A stretch of 10,272 nucleotides of DNA, taken from the NCBI GenBank assembly GCA_004151065.3, contig NWUY0300113855.1, positions 1 to 10,272 on the forward strand, read 5' to 3'. The notes under the pieces were generated by a model. It was given only the letters and a program-made list of their open reading frames with translations, searched no databases and was not told the DNA's origin. Source of the stretch: Larix sibirica (lineage: Eukaryota; Streptophyta; Pinopsida; Pinales; Pinaceae). Made by a program: the position numbers and the translations under genes. Positions 1 through 7,974 of the stretch are shown here, piece by piece. The stretch's first letter is position 1. The number at the start of each line of letters is the position of its first letter.

Positions 1-39
1 TCTAAGTTTTATAAAACTGGGTCACTTCAATCTAATGCC

Positions 40-114
40 CTCAATAGTCAAGTCAGTCATAAGTCTCAATAGTCTAAACAAACATAGGTCTCGATAGTCT
101 AATCAATCATTAGT
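40..114. repeat. 25-bp tandem repeat, three units
   Basis: Three consecutive 25-base units lie at 40-64, 65-89 and 90-114. Each begins CTCAATAGTC or CTCGATAGTC and ends in a variant of CATAAGT. The units differ by several substitutions but no length change, so this is an old small minisatellite. It lies about 90 bp upstream of the RNase H remnant and has no visible coding role. The sequence around it (1-39 and 115-202) shows nothing else I can identify. Confidence 0.8.
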
Positions 115-202
115 GTTGAGGCGAGCGTTACAAGTATCATATGTTTATCAAATTCCTTTGGGATATATTTCTTTACTGATTGATTAAATTATGTAGATAT
201 TT

Positions 203-664
203 AAGTGGGTATATTTTGCCGGAGCATCATAAGGTGATTCTGCATAGGGCATATTTGGTGGTCTAATACACTTATCATATCATCTTCTTTACTCTTTTTC
301 TGCAGGATTAGGTATGCACACAAACAACAAAGCTAAGCTCTTGACACTAATGCTAGTTTTATGCTTGGCTCTATCGAAAGGCATCATTCAACTACAAGTT
401 TTCAGAGACTCAAAGCTTATTGTGGATTGGATGCCATATAAAAGGGCCCCAAAGAACATATACCCGTTGACCATTTATGAAGAACTAATTCATTTGATTG
501 AATTATTTCATCCCATTAATTTCAAACATTTTTACCGTGAAAGAAATTCTCAAGCAGATGCTCTTTCAAAACTTGGATTGCAGTTGACTGAAAGTTCCTT
601 GAAGCTTTGGGAACATACTGGGGACACCATCATGGAAATGGGTCCCGGTCCATTGATACTATAG
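203..664 (+). pseudogene. RVT_3-type RNase H domain, LINE remnant, inactivated
   Basis: This is a plant RNase H-like (RVT_3) domain, the kind found at the C-terminus of many plant L1-type LINE ORF2 proteins, where it degrades RNA in RNA/DNA hybrids. One frame reads from KWVYFAGAS near 203, through GLGMHTNNKA at 305-334, FRDSKLIVDW near 404-433, and RERNSQADALSKLGL near 537-581, to a stop at 662-664. Two in-frame stops break it, TAA at 230-232 and TAG at 245-247. An open stretch starts at ATG 314 but would lack the first strand of the fold. Of the four acidic catalytic positions, the first Asp is Ala (GCC, 218-220) and the Glu is Lys (AAG, 335-337); the Asp in RDSK and the Asp in QADALSK remain. 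The domain is therefore dead as an enzyme. An archaeal-type RNase H of a Tat-like gypsy element is the alternative, but no integrase follows and an A tract does. Confidence 0.8.
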
Positions 665-970
665 GGGGTATGAATGTCCCTTCCAAACATATATAAGGCA
701 TAGTCGTTATATGATATATTTAAGTTTTCTTTGACGCTTACACCCAACCGATTGATGTTTTTTCACATAGCTCATATTAGTCCTTCATTATGAGTTGATT
801 GTCTTTTTGGTTTTAATGCTATTGGGTTAATACCCATAGTCTGATGGATCCATGCAGCCAATGTAATGCCACAACTTATATGACTATTGTTCAAGACATT
901 TTTGTCTCTGTGCTATGTAATTTGTTTTTATATAATGAATTACGATATTTTTTTTCGGAAAAAAAAAAAA
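203..970 (+). mobile_element. 3' end of an L1-type LINE with A tail (probable)
   Basis: The terminal RNase H domain is followed by a stop at 662-664, about 295 bp of noncoding sequence rich in T and AT near its end (TTTGTTTTTATATAATGAAT around 921-940), and then A12 at 959-970. RNase H at the C-terminus, a short 3' UTR and an A tail is the known layout of plant L1 elements. I see no reverse transcriptase in 1-202, so the copy is either 5'-truncated or interrupted. No target-site duplication could be identified because the 5' boundary is unclear. Eight T precede the A run (948-955, spacer CGG), so a simple T/A hairpin is the competing explanation for the A tract. Confidence 0.55.
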
Positions 971-973
971 GTG

Positions 974-1280
974 TATCTCTAAATAGTATAAAATTGTATT
1001 TTTCTATATTTTAAGTATTCAATTTGTATCATTGCATATCAATTTATTTGATTTAATTTGTAAAATTGAATATCAATTTTTTAAATAGATAATTTTGATT
1101 TGATTAAATTATTTTAAATTTTTGAGAAATTTAAATATATTTCCAAATAGTATAAATTTGTGTTTTTTTCTATATTTTAAGTATTTAATTTATATTAGTG
1201 TATACCAATTTACTTGATTGAATTTATATAAGTGAATATCAATTTTTCAAACAGACCATTTTGATTTGATTAAATGGTTA
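974..1280. repeat. diverged tandem pair of 164-166 bp units
   Basis: The sequence from TATCTCTAAATAGTATAA (974) recurs from TATTTCCAAATAGTATAA (1138). Both copies share TCTATATTTTAAGTATT, GAATATCAATTTTT and TTTTGATTTGATTAAAT in the same order. The offset is 164 at the start and 166 by the end, so small indels have built up. The repeat is very AT-rich and carries no coding frame. It begins three bases after the A tract that ends the LINE remnant, so the LINE may have inserted at the edge of this repeat. Confidence 0.75.
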
Positions 1281-1737
1281 TAGTGTGTTAGATCATATGT
1301 TAAAAAACAAAATTGGAAAATGATAATGTTATTATAAATTAATTTTTTAATTTAAATAAGTGAAAATGAAGAATAAAAATGATAGTGTACAATATTTTTT
1401 TATGGAGTCATCATCTTAACTAATGTTGAAAATTTTGTTTATCATTCTTTTATTTTGGATAATTGTGTGGATAATTTTGTTTTGTAATTAGAAAATTGGA
1501 AATGATAAAATATGTGATTGAAATAATCAAATCTAGCTCTATTAGATTTATTAATGTTTTTGTCTAATTTATTCTGTTGCTACATTATTCTTTTGCAGCA
1601 TATATGACAATCATGAAGACCTTATATATTAAGGATAAGTTTTATTTTATAGATTCTACATAACATTATTCTATAACTACATCTGAGAGTAATATTGGTA
1701 TTTTTATGTGCACAAAGTATTTTGGGCATCCTTGTTA
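1281..1737. other. AT-rich stretch without recognised features
   Basis: I see no reading frame of useful length, no RNA gene and no clear repeat boundary here. The stretch is dominated by A/T runs and may be more of the AT-rich repeat to its left or decayed mobile DNA. Confidence 0.6.
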
Positions 1738-1843
1738 TCATAAATGGATGGCATCTTTACAAGAGACCGTTGATATGGTTGATATGGTCTTATATATTGG
1801 CAATATATTATGGTGATGTGTATAAACATTGGTCTTCTTATAG

Positions 1844-2241
1844 GTAGATCTACTTGGAATGTCTATGAGGCATGATATATCAATTATTGTTATGATAATA
1901 GCTTGGTTGTTAAAATATATATATGCAAAATCTAATGCTAAATCAGTAGGGTTAATGATCATCCATGTATATGATCTATCATCTTCATGTCATATCTATA
2001 TGAGTTATCATCTTCATGCCAAATCAGTAGGGTTAATGGTCATCCATGCATATGAGCTATCATCTTCATGTCATATCTTATATGTAGATCTACTTAGAAT
2101 GTCTATGAGGCATGATATATCAATTATTGTTATGATAATAGCTTGGTTTTTAAAATATATATATGCAAAATCTAATTCCAAATCAGTATGGTTAATGATC
2201 ATCCATGCATATGAGCTATCATCTTCATGTCATATCTATAT
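1844..2241. repeat. 240-bp tandem repeat with inner 81-bp repeat
   Basis: GTAGATCTACTT at 1844 recurs at 2084, and the following 158 bases match with few changes (GTCTATGAGGCATGATATAT at 1861 and 2101), giving one full 240-bp unit and about two thirds of a second. Inside the unit a second layer is visible: AAATCAGTA starts at 1940, 2021 and 2180, and TATCATCTTCATG recurs several times. Because 240 is divisible by three, a + strand frame stays open across the array (1859-2311, 150 codons) and encodes a repeated peptide with AKSVGLM and ELSSSCHI. I do not recognise the peptide and see no upstream gene context, so I treat the frame as a by-product of the repeat. The array may lie inside the gypsy 3' LTR, but that boundary is unresolved. 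Confidence 0.85.
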
Positions 2242-3263
2242 TGTTGAATTTTATTCATGCAATTTCAAGAAGAACATTGAAGACAAATCAAATGTATCAT
2301 TAGGAAATTGATGCATGATATTAAGTATATGCAATGATAATTGTCCAATGAAGAAGATGATGGATTGTGCAAGATCAAAAACATGAGCAAGATGCTACTA
2401 TGATGACACTGGAACTCTATGCTATGCATTGATTTAATTGAGTTAATGATGATCTTGAGTTTACTATTTCTTATGAAAACCTTGGAAAATAATGGATTAC
2501 CTAAGAGATTGTTTAGCAAAGAAGGGGATTCTTGAGCCTCAGAGAGTTAATGGTTGTAAGGAGGAGGTAACATGGATGAATATGCAATTTGCATTCATGA
2601 CATATGTTGTATAGGATCAAATGACAATATATTTTGGGTGGATTAAGGAGGAAAATAAGTTTAATCTCATTCATGGAAATGAGTAGGAAAAATATTTTCA
2701 TAAAGATAAGTATCCAGTTGAAATTCCAACTATATCATCTTAGTGAACATATCTGCTTCGAATGCGAATTTACAACTTATGTTTCTAGAAAAAAATATTA
2801 CATATGATTGGCTATGAATATCACATTGCACGTCCCTTTAAAGGAGTACCCAATCCACATGGCATCGATGCTATTGGATTTGAAAATTTCAATACAAATT
2901 CAAACCCATTAAACTCTAAATCCATCTAAATTTTTACATTCATGCATATAACTAATTGAGTGGAAATAAATATGCATAAACTCATTTACACTAGGAGTTC
3001 CATTTTGATTTGCATTCATAAGAAAATATTAAACTTAATCTTTTGATGAAGATGGCCCAGGAAATTGGATGAACATGAGCAAGTTTCCACCCTTGGCCTT
3101 GAGCCCTAAACTAGGAATCCATGCAATATTTTTTCATTACTTACACATGAGGTCATTTATTTAAGTTCATATGGCTTGAATATCATAATCATAAGCAATT
3201 ATTTACAATTTTTGCATATTAACTTTGTCGATACATTCAAAGGGTCAAAACCATGGTATTACA
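2242..3263 (-). repeat. 3' LTR of the gypsy element (right end firm, left end unknown)
   Basis: Read on the - strand, the LTR would begin TGTAATACC at 3263, directly after a purine tract. TGTAATACC/TGTAACACC is the usual LTR start of Tekay/Del-like plant chromoviruses. Sequence further left, to 2242 or beyond, is noncoding on both strands and fits an LTR, but I found no matching terminal CA, target-site duplication or second LTR copy, since the 5' LTR is outside the window. The left coordinate given is only the edge of the tandem array, and the LTR could stop earlier or include the array. No promoter elements could be assigned with confidence. Confidence 0.45.
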
Positions 3264-3276
3264 TTCCCATTCCCCG
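3264..3276 (-). other. polypurine tract of the gypsy element
   Basis: On the - strand the bases just before the LTR start read CGGGGAATGGGAA. Such a purine-rich run primes plus-strand DNA synthesis in LTR retrotransposons and must abut the 3' LTR, as it does here. It lies about 33 bases after the polyprotein stop (3309-3311), a normal distance. Confidence 0.65.
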
Positions 3277-3308
3277 TGGAATAGTACTGGCCTTGGTGCA
3301 ACTTGATA

Positions 3309-3617
3309 TCATAACAAAAATGGGCATGCATCTTTTATGCCATCCTCATCAAGGCTAAAGTGATTCCATTGCACCTTTACCTGTCTGATGGCTTGGTTCC
3401 AGAGCAATGTCACTTTCCTATTAAGGATGCATAGTGGTTCTATTTAGAACTCTCCTTCTAGTTCCACTTGGATTACAACCCAATATATAAAGTGGTTTTG
3501 GTCATTTACACCTTTGTTAAGCAAGTAAACTTGGAAAATATTATGATGATTAACGGTAGCATATAATGCAAGTCTATTAATGCCAATTTCATTAAATTTG
3601 GACATATTAGGAAGAAT
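3309..3617 (-). pseudogene. gypsy integrase C-terminus and chromodomain-like tail
   Basis: From 3617 leftward one - strand frame reads IGINRLALYATVNHHNIF, then VYLLNKGVNDQNHFIYW and VIQVELEGEF, which matches the conserved end of gypsy integrase. A single TAA follows at about 3441-3443. The same frame then continues EPLCILNRK, NQAIRQVKVQWNHF, SLDEDGIKDACPFLL and ends at TGA 3309-3311. The VKVQW..HF..(D/E)E pattern is the short chromodomain-like module of plant chromoviruses, which is thought to direct integration through chromatin marks; the usual aromatic ATWE part is replaced by DGIKDA. Only one stop in about 100 codons makes this one of the better preserved parts of the element. The upstream part of the domain is displaced by the segment 3618-4110. 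Confidence 0.85.
3584..3617. repeat. 34-bp direct repeat, left copy
   Basis: These 34 bases (CAATTTCATTAAATTTGGAC and on to GAAGAAT) are identical to 4111-4144. They belong to the gypsy integrase C-terminal region and end exactly at the undetermined base 3618. Either an insertion duplicated its target or the assembly placed the same bases twice. Confidence 0.9.
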
Positions 3618-3641
3618 NTATATATACATATATATGTACAT

Positions 3642-3698
<57 letters not shown>

Positions 3699-4110
3699 TA
3701 TTTTATAAGTATAATAGGATTATATGATGTCTTGTTCAACGCTTAATTGTATGGGAAACGGGGAGATGTATATGTGTATTGAACGGTTGATGAGTCACTC
3801 ACATGTGTTGTGATGAAATTCTACTTACACATAGTTACTGGTTGATTCAACAAAATAAATTGTGGAGTGGATTGCTCCATTATTGGGCATTGATCTTGGC
3901 ATTACAAGTAAACACACATGGATGGGATGTAGATTAGAAACAAAGATCTCCTTTTAAATATTGAATCTAATGGAAGAAGCATGATATTGATTTATTTATA
4001 AATTGTAGAGACATTACATTTTTTTCCATAATAATGTGTTGATGAGACAGACATGCCATAGGCCCACCCTCTATAGATCATCACCTTTCCAACTAATGGA
4101 TAATGAAGAT
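3618..4110. mobile_element. 493-bp insert in gypsy integrase, possible short retroposon
   Basis: This block separates two identical 34-bp copies of integrase sequence and has no similarity to the polyprotein. It begins with the undetermined base 3618, a TA-rich microsatellite to about 3682 and GT repeats to about 3698, followed by noncoding unique sequence to 4110. Read on the - strand it would be a body of about 410 bp with a CA/TA tail lying directly against the repeat, the arrangement expected of a SINE or a short 5'-truncated LINE flanked by target-site duplications. I see no clear RNA polymerase III boxes, and 34 bp is long for such duplications. An assembly join is the main alternative. 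Confidence 0.4.
3619..3698. repeat. (TA)n-(GT)n compound microsatellite
   Basis: Alternating TA with a few interruptions (TACATATATATGTACATA) runs from 3619 to about 3682 and changes to GT repeats up to about 3698. It starts next to the undetermined base. Such runs are prone to sequencing and assembly error. Confidence 0.95.
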
Positions 4111-4144
4111 CAATTTCATTAAATTTGGACATATTAGGAAGAAT
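4111..4144. repeat. 34-bp direct repeat, right copy
   Basis: Identical to 3584-3617. The flanking bases differ on both sides (T against C on the left, C against the undetermined base on the right), so the match is exactly 34 bases. See the left copy for interpretation. Confidence 0.9.
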
Positions 4145-4299
4145 CTAGACTAAAAAGCTATGAATTTCATGTTGGAAAGTGTGAAAATGAATCTTTATAA
4201 AGTGAAAAATTGGATTCCAAAAGTGTGAGTATTGGTTTTTGAAAGAGTGAATTTTGAAAGCATGAATTTCACACATTAGAAACCAAAATTTCAAGAAGG

Positions 4300-4721
4300 T
4301 ATTCCTTGACTACGCTTTGAGGAAAATATGATCCCCAAATTTGAATTCTCTATCCACAATGTTCTTATGTGCATAACTATTTATTGGTCTTGTGCTACCT
4401 TCAAATTTTGCTTGATCCTAGTAACTTCTTGCTCCATTTACTTGAGTATGTACATTCTAGTTACAATTATGCTCACTAGGTTATCCCAACTAGGAGTACT
4501 ACATCTCATTCCATATAGAGCCTAAAATGGACTCATTCTCAATGATCCATGATGCTCATTGTTATATGAAAAATCTAGAATTTGTACATAATCTTCCTAA
4601 TTGGACGTTTTATCTGTCACATATATGCAAATAATGTATTTTATCAATTGATTTTGTCTTTTTGTCTATCCATTTGTTTGTAGATGGTGAGAAGTACCAA
4701 ACTTAGCTTTGTGCCTAAGCC
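4300..4721 (-). pseudogene. gypsy integrase, rear of the core and linker, heavily decayed
   Basis: Fragments of the conserved integrase region can be followed on the - strand in changing frames: a weak equivalent of YHPQTDGQTERIN near 4660-4690, MSPFXALYG near 4510-4535, a MEQE...KQNLKVAQDQ segment near 4390-4450, and EFKFGDHIFLKA near 4305-4345, matching the family EF.VGDHVYLR. The catalytic Glu of the TER motif is replaced; the aligned residues read QKDK. Several frameshifts and stops separate the pieces. About 130 bp (roughly 4150-4290) between FLKA and the repeat at 4144 is more than the family needs and has no match to integrase, so a small extra insertion or local duplication is likely. 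Confidence 0.7.
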
Positions 4722-5003
4722 TTAAAGAAGAGTCTTTTGAAAATTCGAAGTAAACTTTGTACCCTTGTTTGAAACAATTATTGTCAACACTTCATGCAAC
4801 TTGGAACATTTTCTCATGGATATTTTCACAAAGTTTGTTGCCTTATGAGTAGACTTAATTGGAATAAAATGAACTACATTGATCAATTTATTGTCTAAAA
4901 CCATGATGGAATCATGTTGCTTCATTGCATATATTGTTATTATCTCCATTTCTATCTCAGAATTGGCAAAGGTTGCAACAAACTTGCTGGGTGTTGTTGC
5001 TTA
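4722..5003 (-). pseudogene. gypsy integrase catalytic core, fragment
   Basis: The integrase core joins retrotransposon DNA to the host chromosome. After the left edge of the nested element the - strand reads KQQHPASLLQPLPILR, followed by stops and a frameshift near 4950. An open stretch from 4949 to 4722 then contains KQHDSIMV, VVHFIPIKSTHKATN and VSNKGTKFTSNF, all strongly diagnostic of Ty3/gypsy integrase. In the second catalytic motif the usual SDRDTKF is SNKGTKF, so the Asp of the DDE triad is Asn. The first Asp region (near 4950-4960) is scrambled by the frameshift. The Lys-Gln-Gln-His-Pro frame is the in-phase continuation of the zinc-finger segment that ends at 8766 across the insertion. 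Confidence 0.88.
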
Positions 5004-5008
5004 TCCTT
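5004..5008. repeat. left target-site duplication of the nested LTR element
   Basis: TCCTT immediately precedes the TG that begins the left LTR. The matching five bases on the other side are ACCTT at 8761-8765, so four of five agree. Five base pairs is the usual duplication for plant LTR retrotransposons. Confidence 0.55.
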
Positions 5009-5682
5009 TGAAATACTAGGAACATATGTATAAACATAGAACCAAGATATAACCTATCTAAATTCCTATTTAAAACATCAAGATATAAAAAAATAAGAAA
5101 GGACAAAATAATTTACATGGTAAAACCCCAAGGTGGGGAAACCTCCATGAAAGCAAGTCCTCCTTATTCTTCTACAAATTCTACCAAATACAATTGCTAC
5201 AGAACACACATGTATGGAGTTCAACTAGCATACATACAACTCTCAAGCATATGGATGATCTATTTGAAATACCTCGAGGTTCTAGGCTAACAATCAAGAC
5301 CATAATCCACTATTGATCTTCCTTGACTCAAGACAAATTGCTTGAATTTATAGTAACCAAGAGAAATAAGAACCATTGATCATAAGGCACAATCAAGGGT
5401 GGATATTAACCAATCCATAAAGGTAAAAAGTAGGCTCATCAAGAGACAAGGGATAAGTAGTGGATAAGAATGACCTAGGAGTGTTTACTCACCATCCCTT
5501 GAGAGACATGTCAGCACCAAATAAATCCCAAAACCATCTCCATGTGTACATGTGCAATGCTACACAATTATAGTGAGGCCTAATTACATGTATAAGTGGC
5601 TCACAAATTATGTGATCATCATTATGACACTAGGCACAAGACTCCATCAAGTCACCAGACATCATTAAAACACATTCTAACA
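5009..5682 (-). repeat. 3' LTR of the nested element (left copy)
   Basis: The copy runs from TGAAATACTAGG to CATTCTAACA on the + strand; on the - strand it starts TGTTAGAATG and ends TTTCA, the typical inverted TG...CA ends. Shared blocks with the right copy include ATAACCTATCTAAA, TGGTAAAACCCC, ATACAACTCT, GGACCATTGATCATAAGGCA-like sequence, GAATGACCTAGGAGTGT and AGTGAGGCCTAATT. The bases next to it inside (AACATGGAT on the - strand) sit where the polypurine tract belongs but are only weakly purine-rich. Length is 674 bp. Confidence 0.88.
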
Positions 5683-7232
5683 ATCCATGTTAATGTTGAC
5701 TAAAGGAATGAACACTTGAAATTGGGAATATGTGTTACATAAGAATTATAGGATAATAATGTGACATACTTGAGATGCCACAAGTTTTGTGATGTCTCAT
5801 TGTGCTTAAACATGCCTCAAAAATGTGTTTTCACAACGGTCATCATAATGATAGATTATACAATATTAATTGTGTCCACTAACAATCATTACATCATGCA
5901 TTGTACTGAATACATTTGGAAGAAGATGAAATTACATTATATTTCCCCTAAATGACAAATTCAAATATCTTGGATAAGTGGTAAAAATAGGTACAACATT
6001 TTTTGTTGTCAAGGGTAAGCTACTTAGTGAAACAATGTAGGAAACCATCAATAAGATGCAACAAGATCCTCAATAAGGTGCAAGGAGAATACACCTATTG
6101 ATGTTAAGAATAATTTTAGAATGACTAGAAATGACAAGATCAATATGCTCATGGTGAATTGCTAAGAAAATCAAGATAACGAAATAATCCATAGAATAAA
6201 TTTGTCCCCAAAAGATTCACAGGAATTTCTTAGGAAGAGGTGAAGAAAATGATGAGCTAATTTCAAGAAAGATCCTCTAAGAGAAAATACATGAATCGTC
6301 ATGGCAAGTCCATAATGTGTCAAAGAAAAATATACCCAATAAGACATGAAAGATAGTAAAAGATGAAGTCGAATGCGATCAACAAATATTAAGTGTCAAC
6401 AATCAAATGGAGTTCTTCAATAAATAACTTCAGCATGATCTCACAATGATTATCAAGTTCAACAAGCTCTCAAATATGCACCACATTAAATGTAATAAGG
6501 TATTCCCATTACAAATACATTGTACCAAAAAAAGCACCAATTGTCTACCATCAAGAAATTGTCTCAAATAGATTGTTGTCACAATCAAAGATAGGAGAAA
6601 TATGGCCATTTTCTTCCTTAAAAACCATATGGCCTAATCAACATAAAATAATATCACCATTTCATATGGAAATAAATTTTTTTGCACTTTTATTTATTTA
6701 TTTTCTCTTAGAATGATGTTTGTATCAACAAGTTATGACCATTGCAAGTTCCAAAAATGAGGCATGGCCCTAATTTTTTTGAAACAAATGAAAATCACTA
6801 CCATCAAATAGAACAATTCATTGAATCCAAATATGTCAGTGTAGATAACTAAAAAAAAATAGTTTGCAAAAACACACATTGGAAATTGATGTCATATGAG
6901 AAAGTTATGACAGTTTATAAAATCAACCTCAAAATCTTGGTCCTAATCCTTGCAAGACAAAAGTGCCACATGGTAGCCTCTGATTGATCTAATGGAACTA
7001 ATCACATGTCCACATGGCAATGTACACAAGTTGACATGGCATATATGAAATGTTGATGTGTCATTTGTTGAAAATGACACATGTCATTGTACAAAATAAC
7101 ATGTGGTAGTTGATTTGGCAAGTTTTGTTTGGATGTAACTACAAACATGGCACATGCTCATTGGGTGGATTAGGTTGCAATTATGTGGTGGTTCCTACGA
7201 AGGATATAGCTATTCAACGATATGTCAGTTAA

Positions 7233-7258
7233 GGTTCAAGGGCAATGGGTTTTGAACC
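7233..7258 (-). other. box B-like motif in a hairpin, possible SINE trace
   Basis: On the - strand GTTCAAAAC (7257-7249) fits the RNA polymerase III box B consensus GWTCRANNC exactly, in the context GATCTTGGGTTCAAAACCCA. The + strand also shows a 7-bp inverted repeat, GGTTCAA at 7233-7239 and TTGAACC at 7252-7258. The expected upstream box A is not convincing; GGTTATAATAATG near 7285-7297 is the best candidate and lacks key bases. This could be the decayed head of a tRNA-derived SINE or chance. Confidence 0.3.
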
Positions 7259-7612
7259 CAAGATCTCACAAAAAAATACATGACACATTATTATAACCAA
7301 ATGATCAAATGCATGCTATTTGATATGAAATTAATTTTATATATTGTTGAATAACATATTACAATGAATGTATGGCCCACATCTAATAGAATAAATCCTC
7401 AATTTTTGAGGAAAATGAAGGCTGATTTCGATAGACAAATGGCTAGTATTGGTTAATTAGGCTACTTTGAATGCTTTTGTATGGTTATATCAACCCAAAA
7501 AAATTACTAATTTGTATAGATATAAAGTGCACCTACAAATATTCAATCTTATATCTAGTCCAAATGGAGACAAAATTTAGTGAAATGAACATTGATCTTG
7601 ATTAATTAACAT

Positions 7613-7734
7613 GCTTTAGATGTAATGGTAATTTCATATCCAAAAAACAATCACTTAGAATTTGAAAAATAAAGCTTTAGATGTAATGGTAATTTCATAT
7701 AATAAAAAAAATCACTTAGAATTTGAAAAAATAA
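7613..7734. repeat. 61-bp tandem duplication
   Basis: GCTTTAGATGTAATGGTAAT starts at 7613 and again at 7674. The following bases, including TCACTTAGAATTTGAAAA, match in both units apart from a variable A-rich centre. It lies in the leader part of the nested element, about 240-360 bases after its primer binding site. No function is evident. Confidence 0.85.
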
Positions 7735-7960
7735 AGCATGTGATCTAGATCTATATTTGTAGATCTATGAAAAATTGGGCTTAAAAAAATAGATCTCAAG
7801 ATTTAGACTAGAAAATATGAAATATAAACTAGATCTAGTTGTAAATTGATGTCAAAAATAAACTTCAATCACTATTGTTGAATTCTCATGGAAGGAAATA
7901 GGTAGATCTCCTATCCAACATTTCAACAAACAAAGAAGTTCATCGAAGGAGATAGATCTA

Positions 7961-7974
7961 ATGGCTTGATACCA
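7961..7974 (-). promoter_or_regulatory. primer binding site of the nested element (Met-tRNA type)
   Basis: The - strand reads TGGTATCAAGCCAT beginning exactly where the 5' LTR ends. Plant LTR elements primed by initiator Met tRNA carry TGGTATCAGAGC; the first eight bases agree, and the rest agrees if one G is missing. A binding site touching the inner edge of the right LTR shows that minus-strand synthesis began here and that the element reads right to left. Confidence 0.8.

Larger units (their letters stand above)
5683..7974 (-). other. interior of the nested element, no recognisable coding
   Basis: I read this stretch on both strands and found no retroviral-type zinc knuckle, protease, integrase, reverse transcriptase or RNase H motif. 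The longest open frame (5761-5955, + strand, 64 codons) is antisense to the element and resembles nothing I know. Local features are a 61-bp tandem duplication (7613-7734) and a tRNA-like box B with hairpin (7233-7258), annotated separately. The rest is AT-rich noncoding sequence, with short A runs and many in-frame stops. Confidence 0.65.

Noticed and set aside
284-305. Pyrimidine tract followed by CAG, looking like an intron 3' splice site before the RNase H open frame
   Set aside because: The RNase H domain can be read in the same frame upstream of it (KWVYFAGAS, GIFGGLI), with a normal spacing to GLGMHTNN, so no intron is needed.
550-747. 65-codon open frame on the - strand
   Set aside because: It is antisense to the RNase H remnant and has no recognisable motif.
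948-970. T8-CGG-A12 as a terminator hairpin
   Set aside because: The context is plant nuclear retroelement DNA, where bacterial-type terminators do not apply; an A tail next to a T run is more likely.
1738-1962. 74-codon - strand frame overlapping the tandem repeat
   Set aside because: It has low-complexity Ile/Thr-rich content, overlaps the repeat and shows no family signature.
2265-2701. Two short - strand frames (84 and 62 codons) in the putative LTR
   Set aside because: Their composition is hydrophobic and AT-driven, there are no motifs, and they lie in a region expected to be noncoding LTR.
5761-5955. 64-codon + strand frame inside the nested element, Cys-rich at its start
   Set aside because: It is antisense to the element. 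The Cys spacing does not fit a zinc knuckle and there is no continuation beyond the stop.
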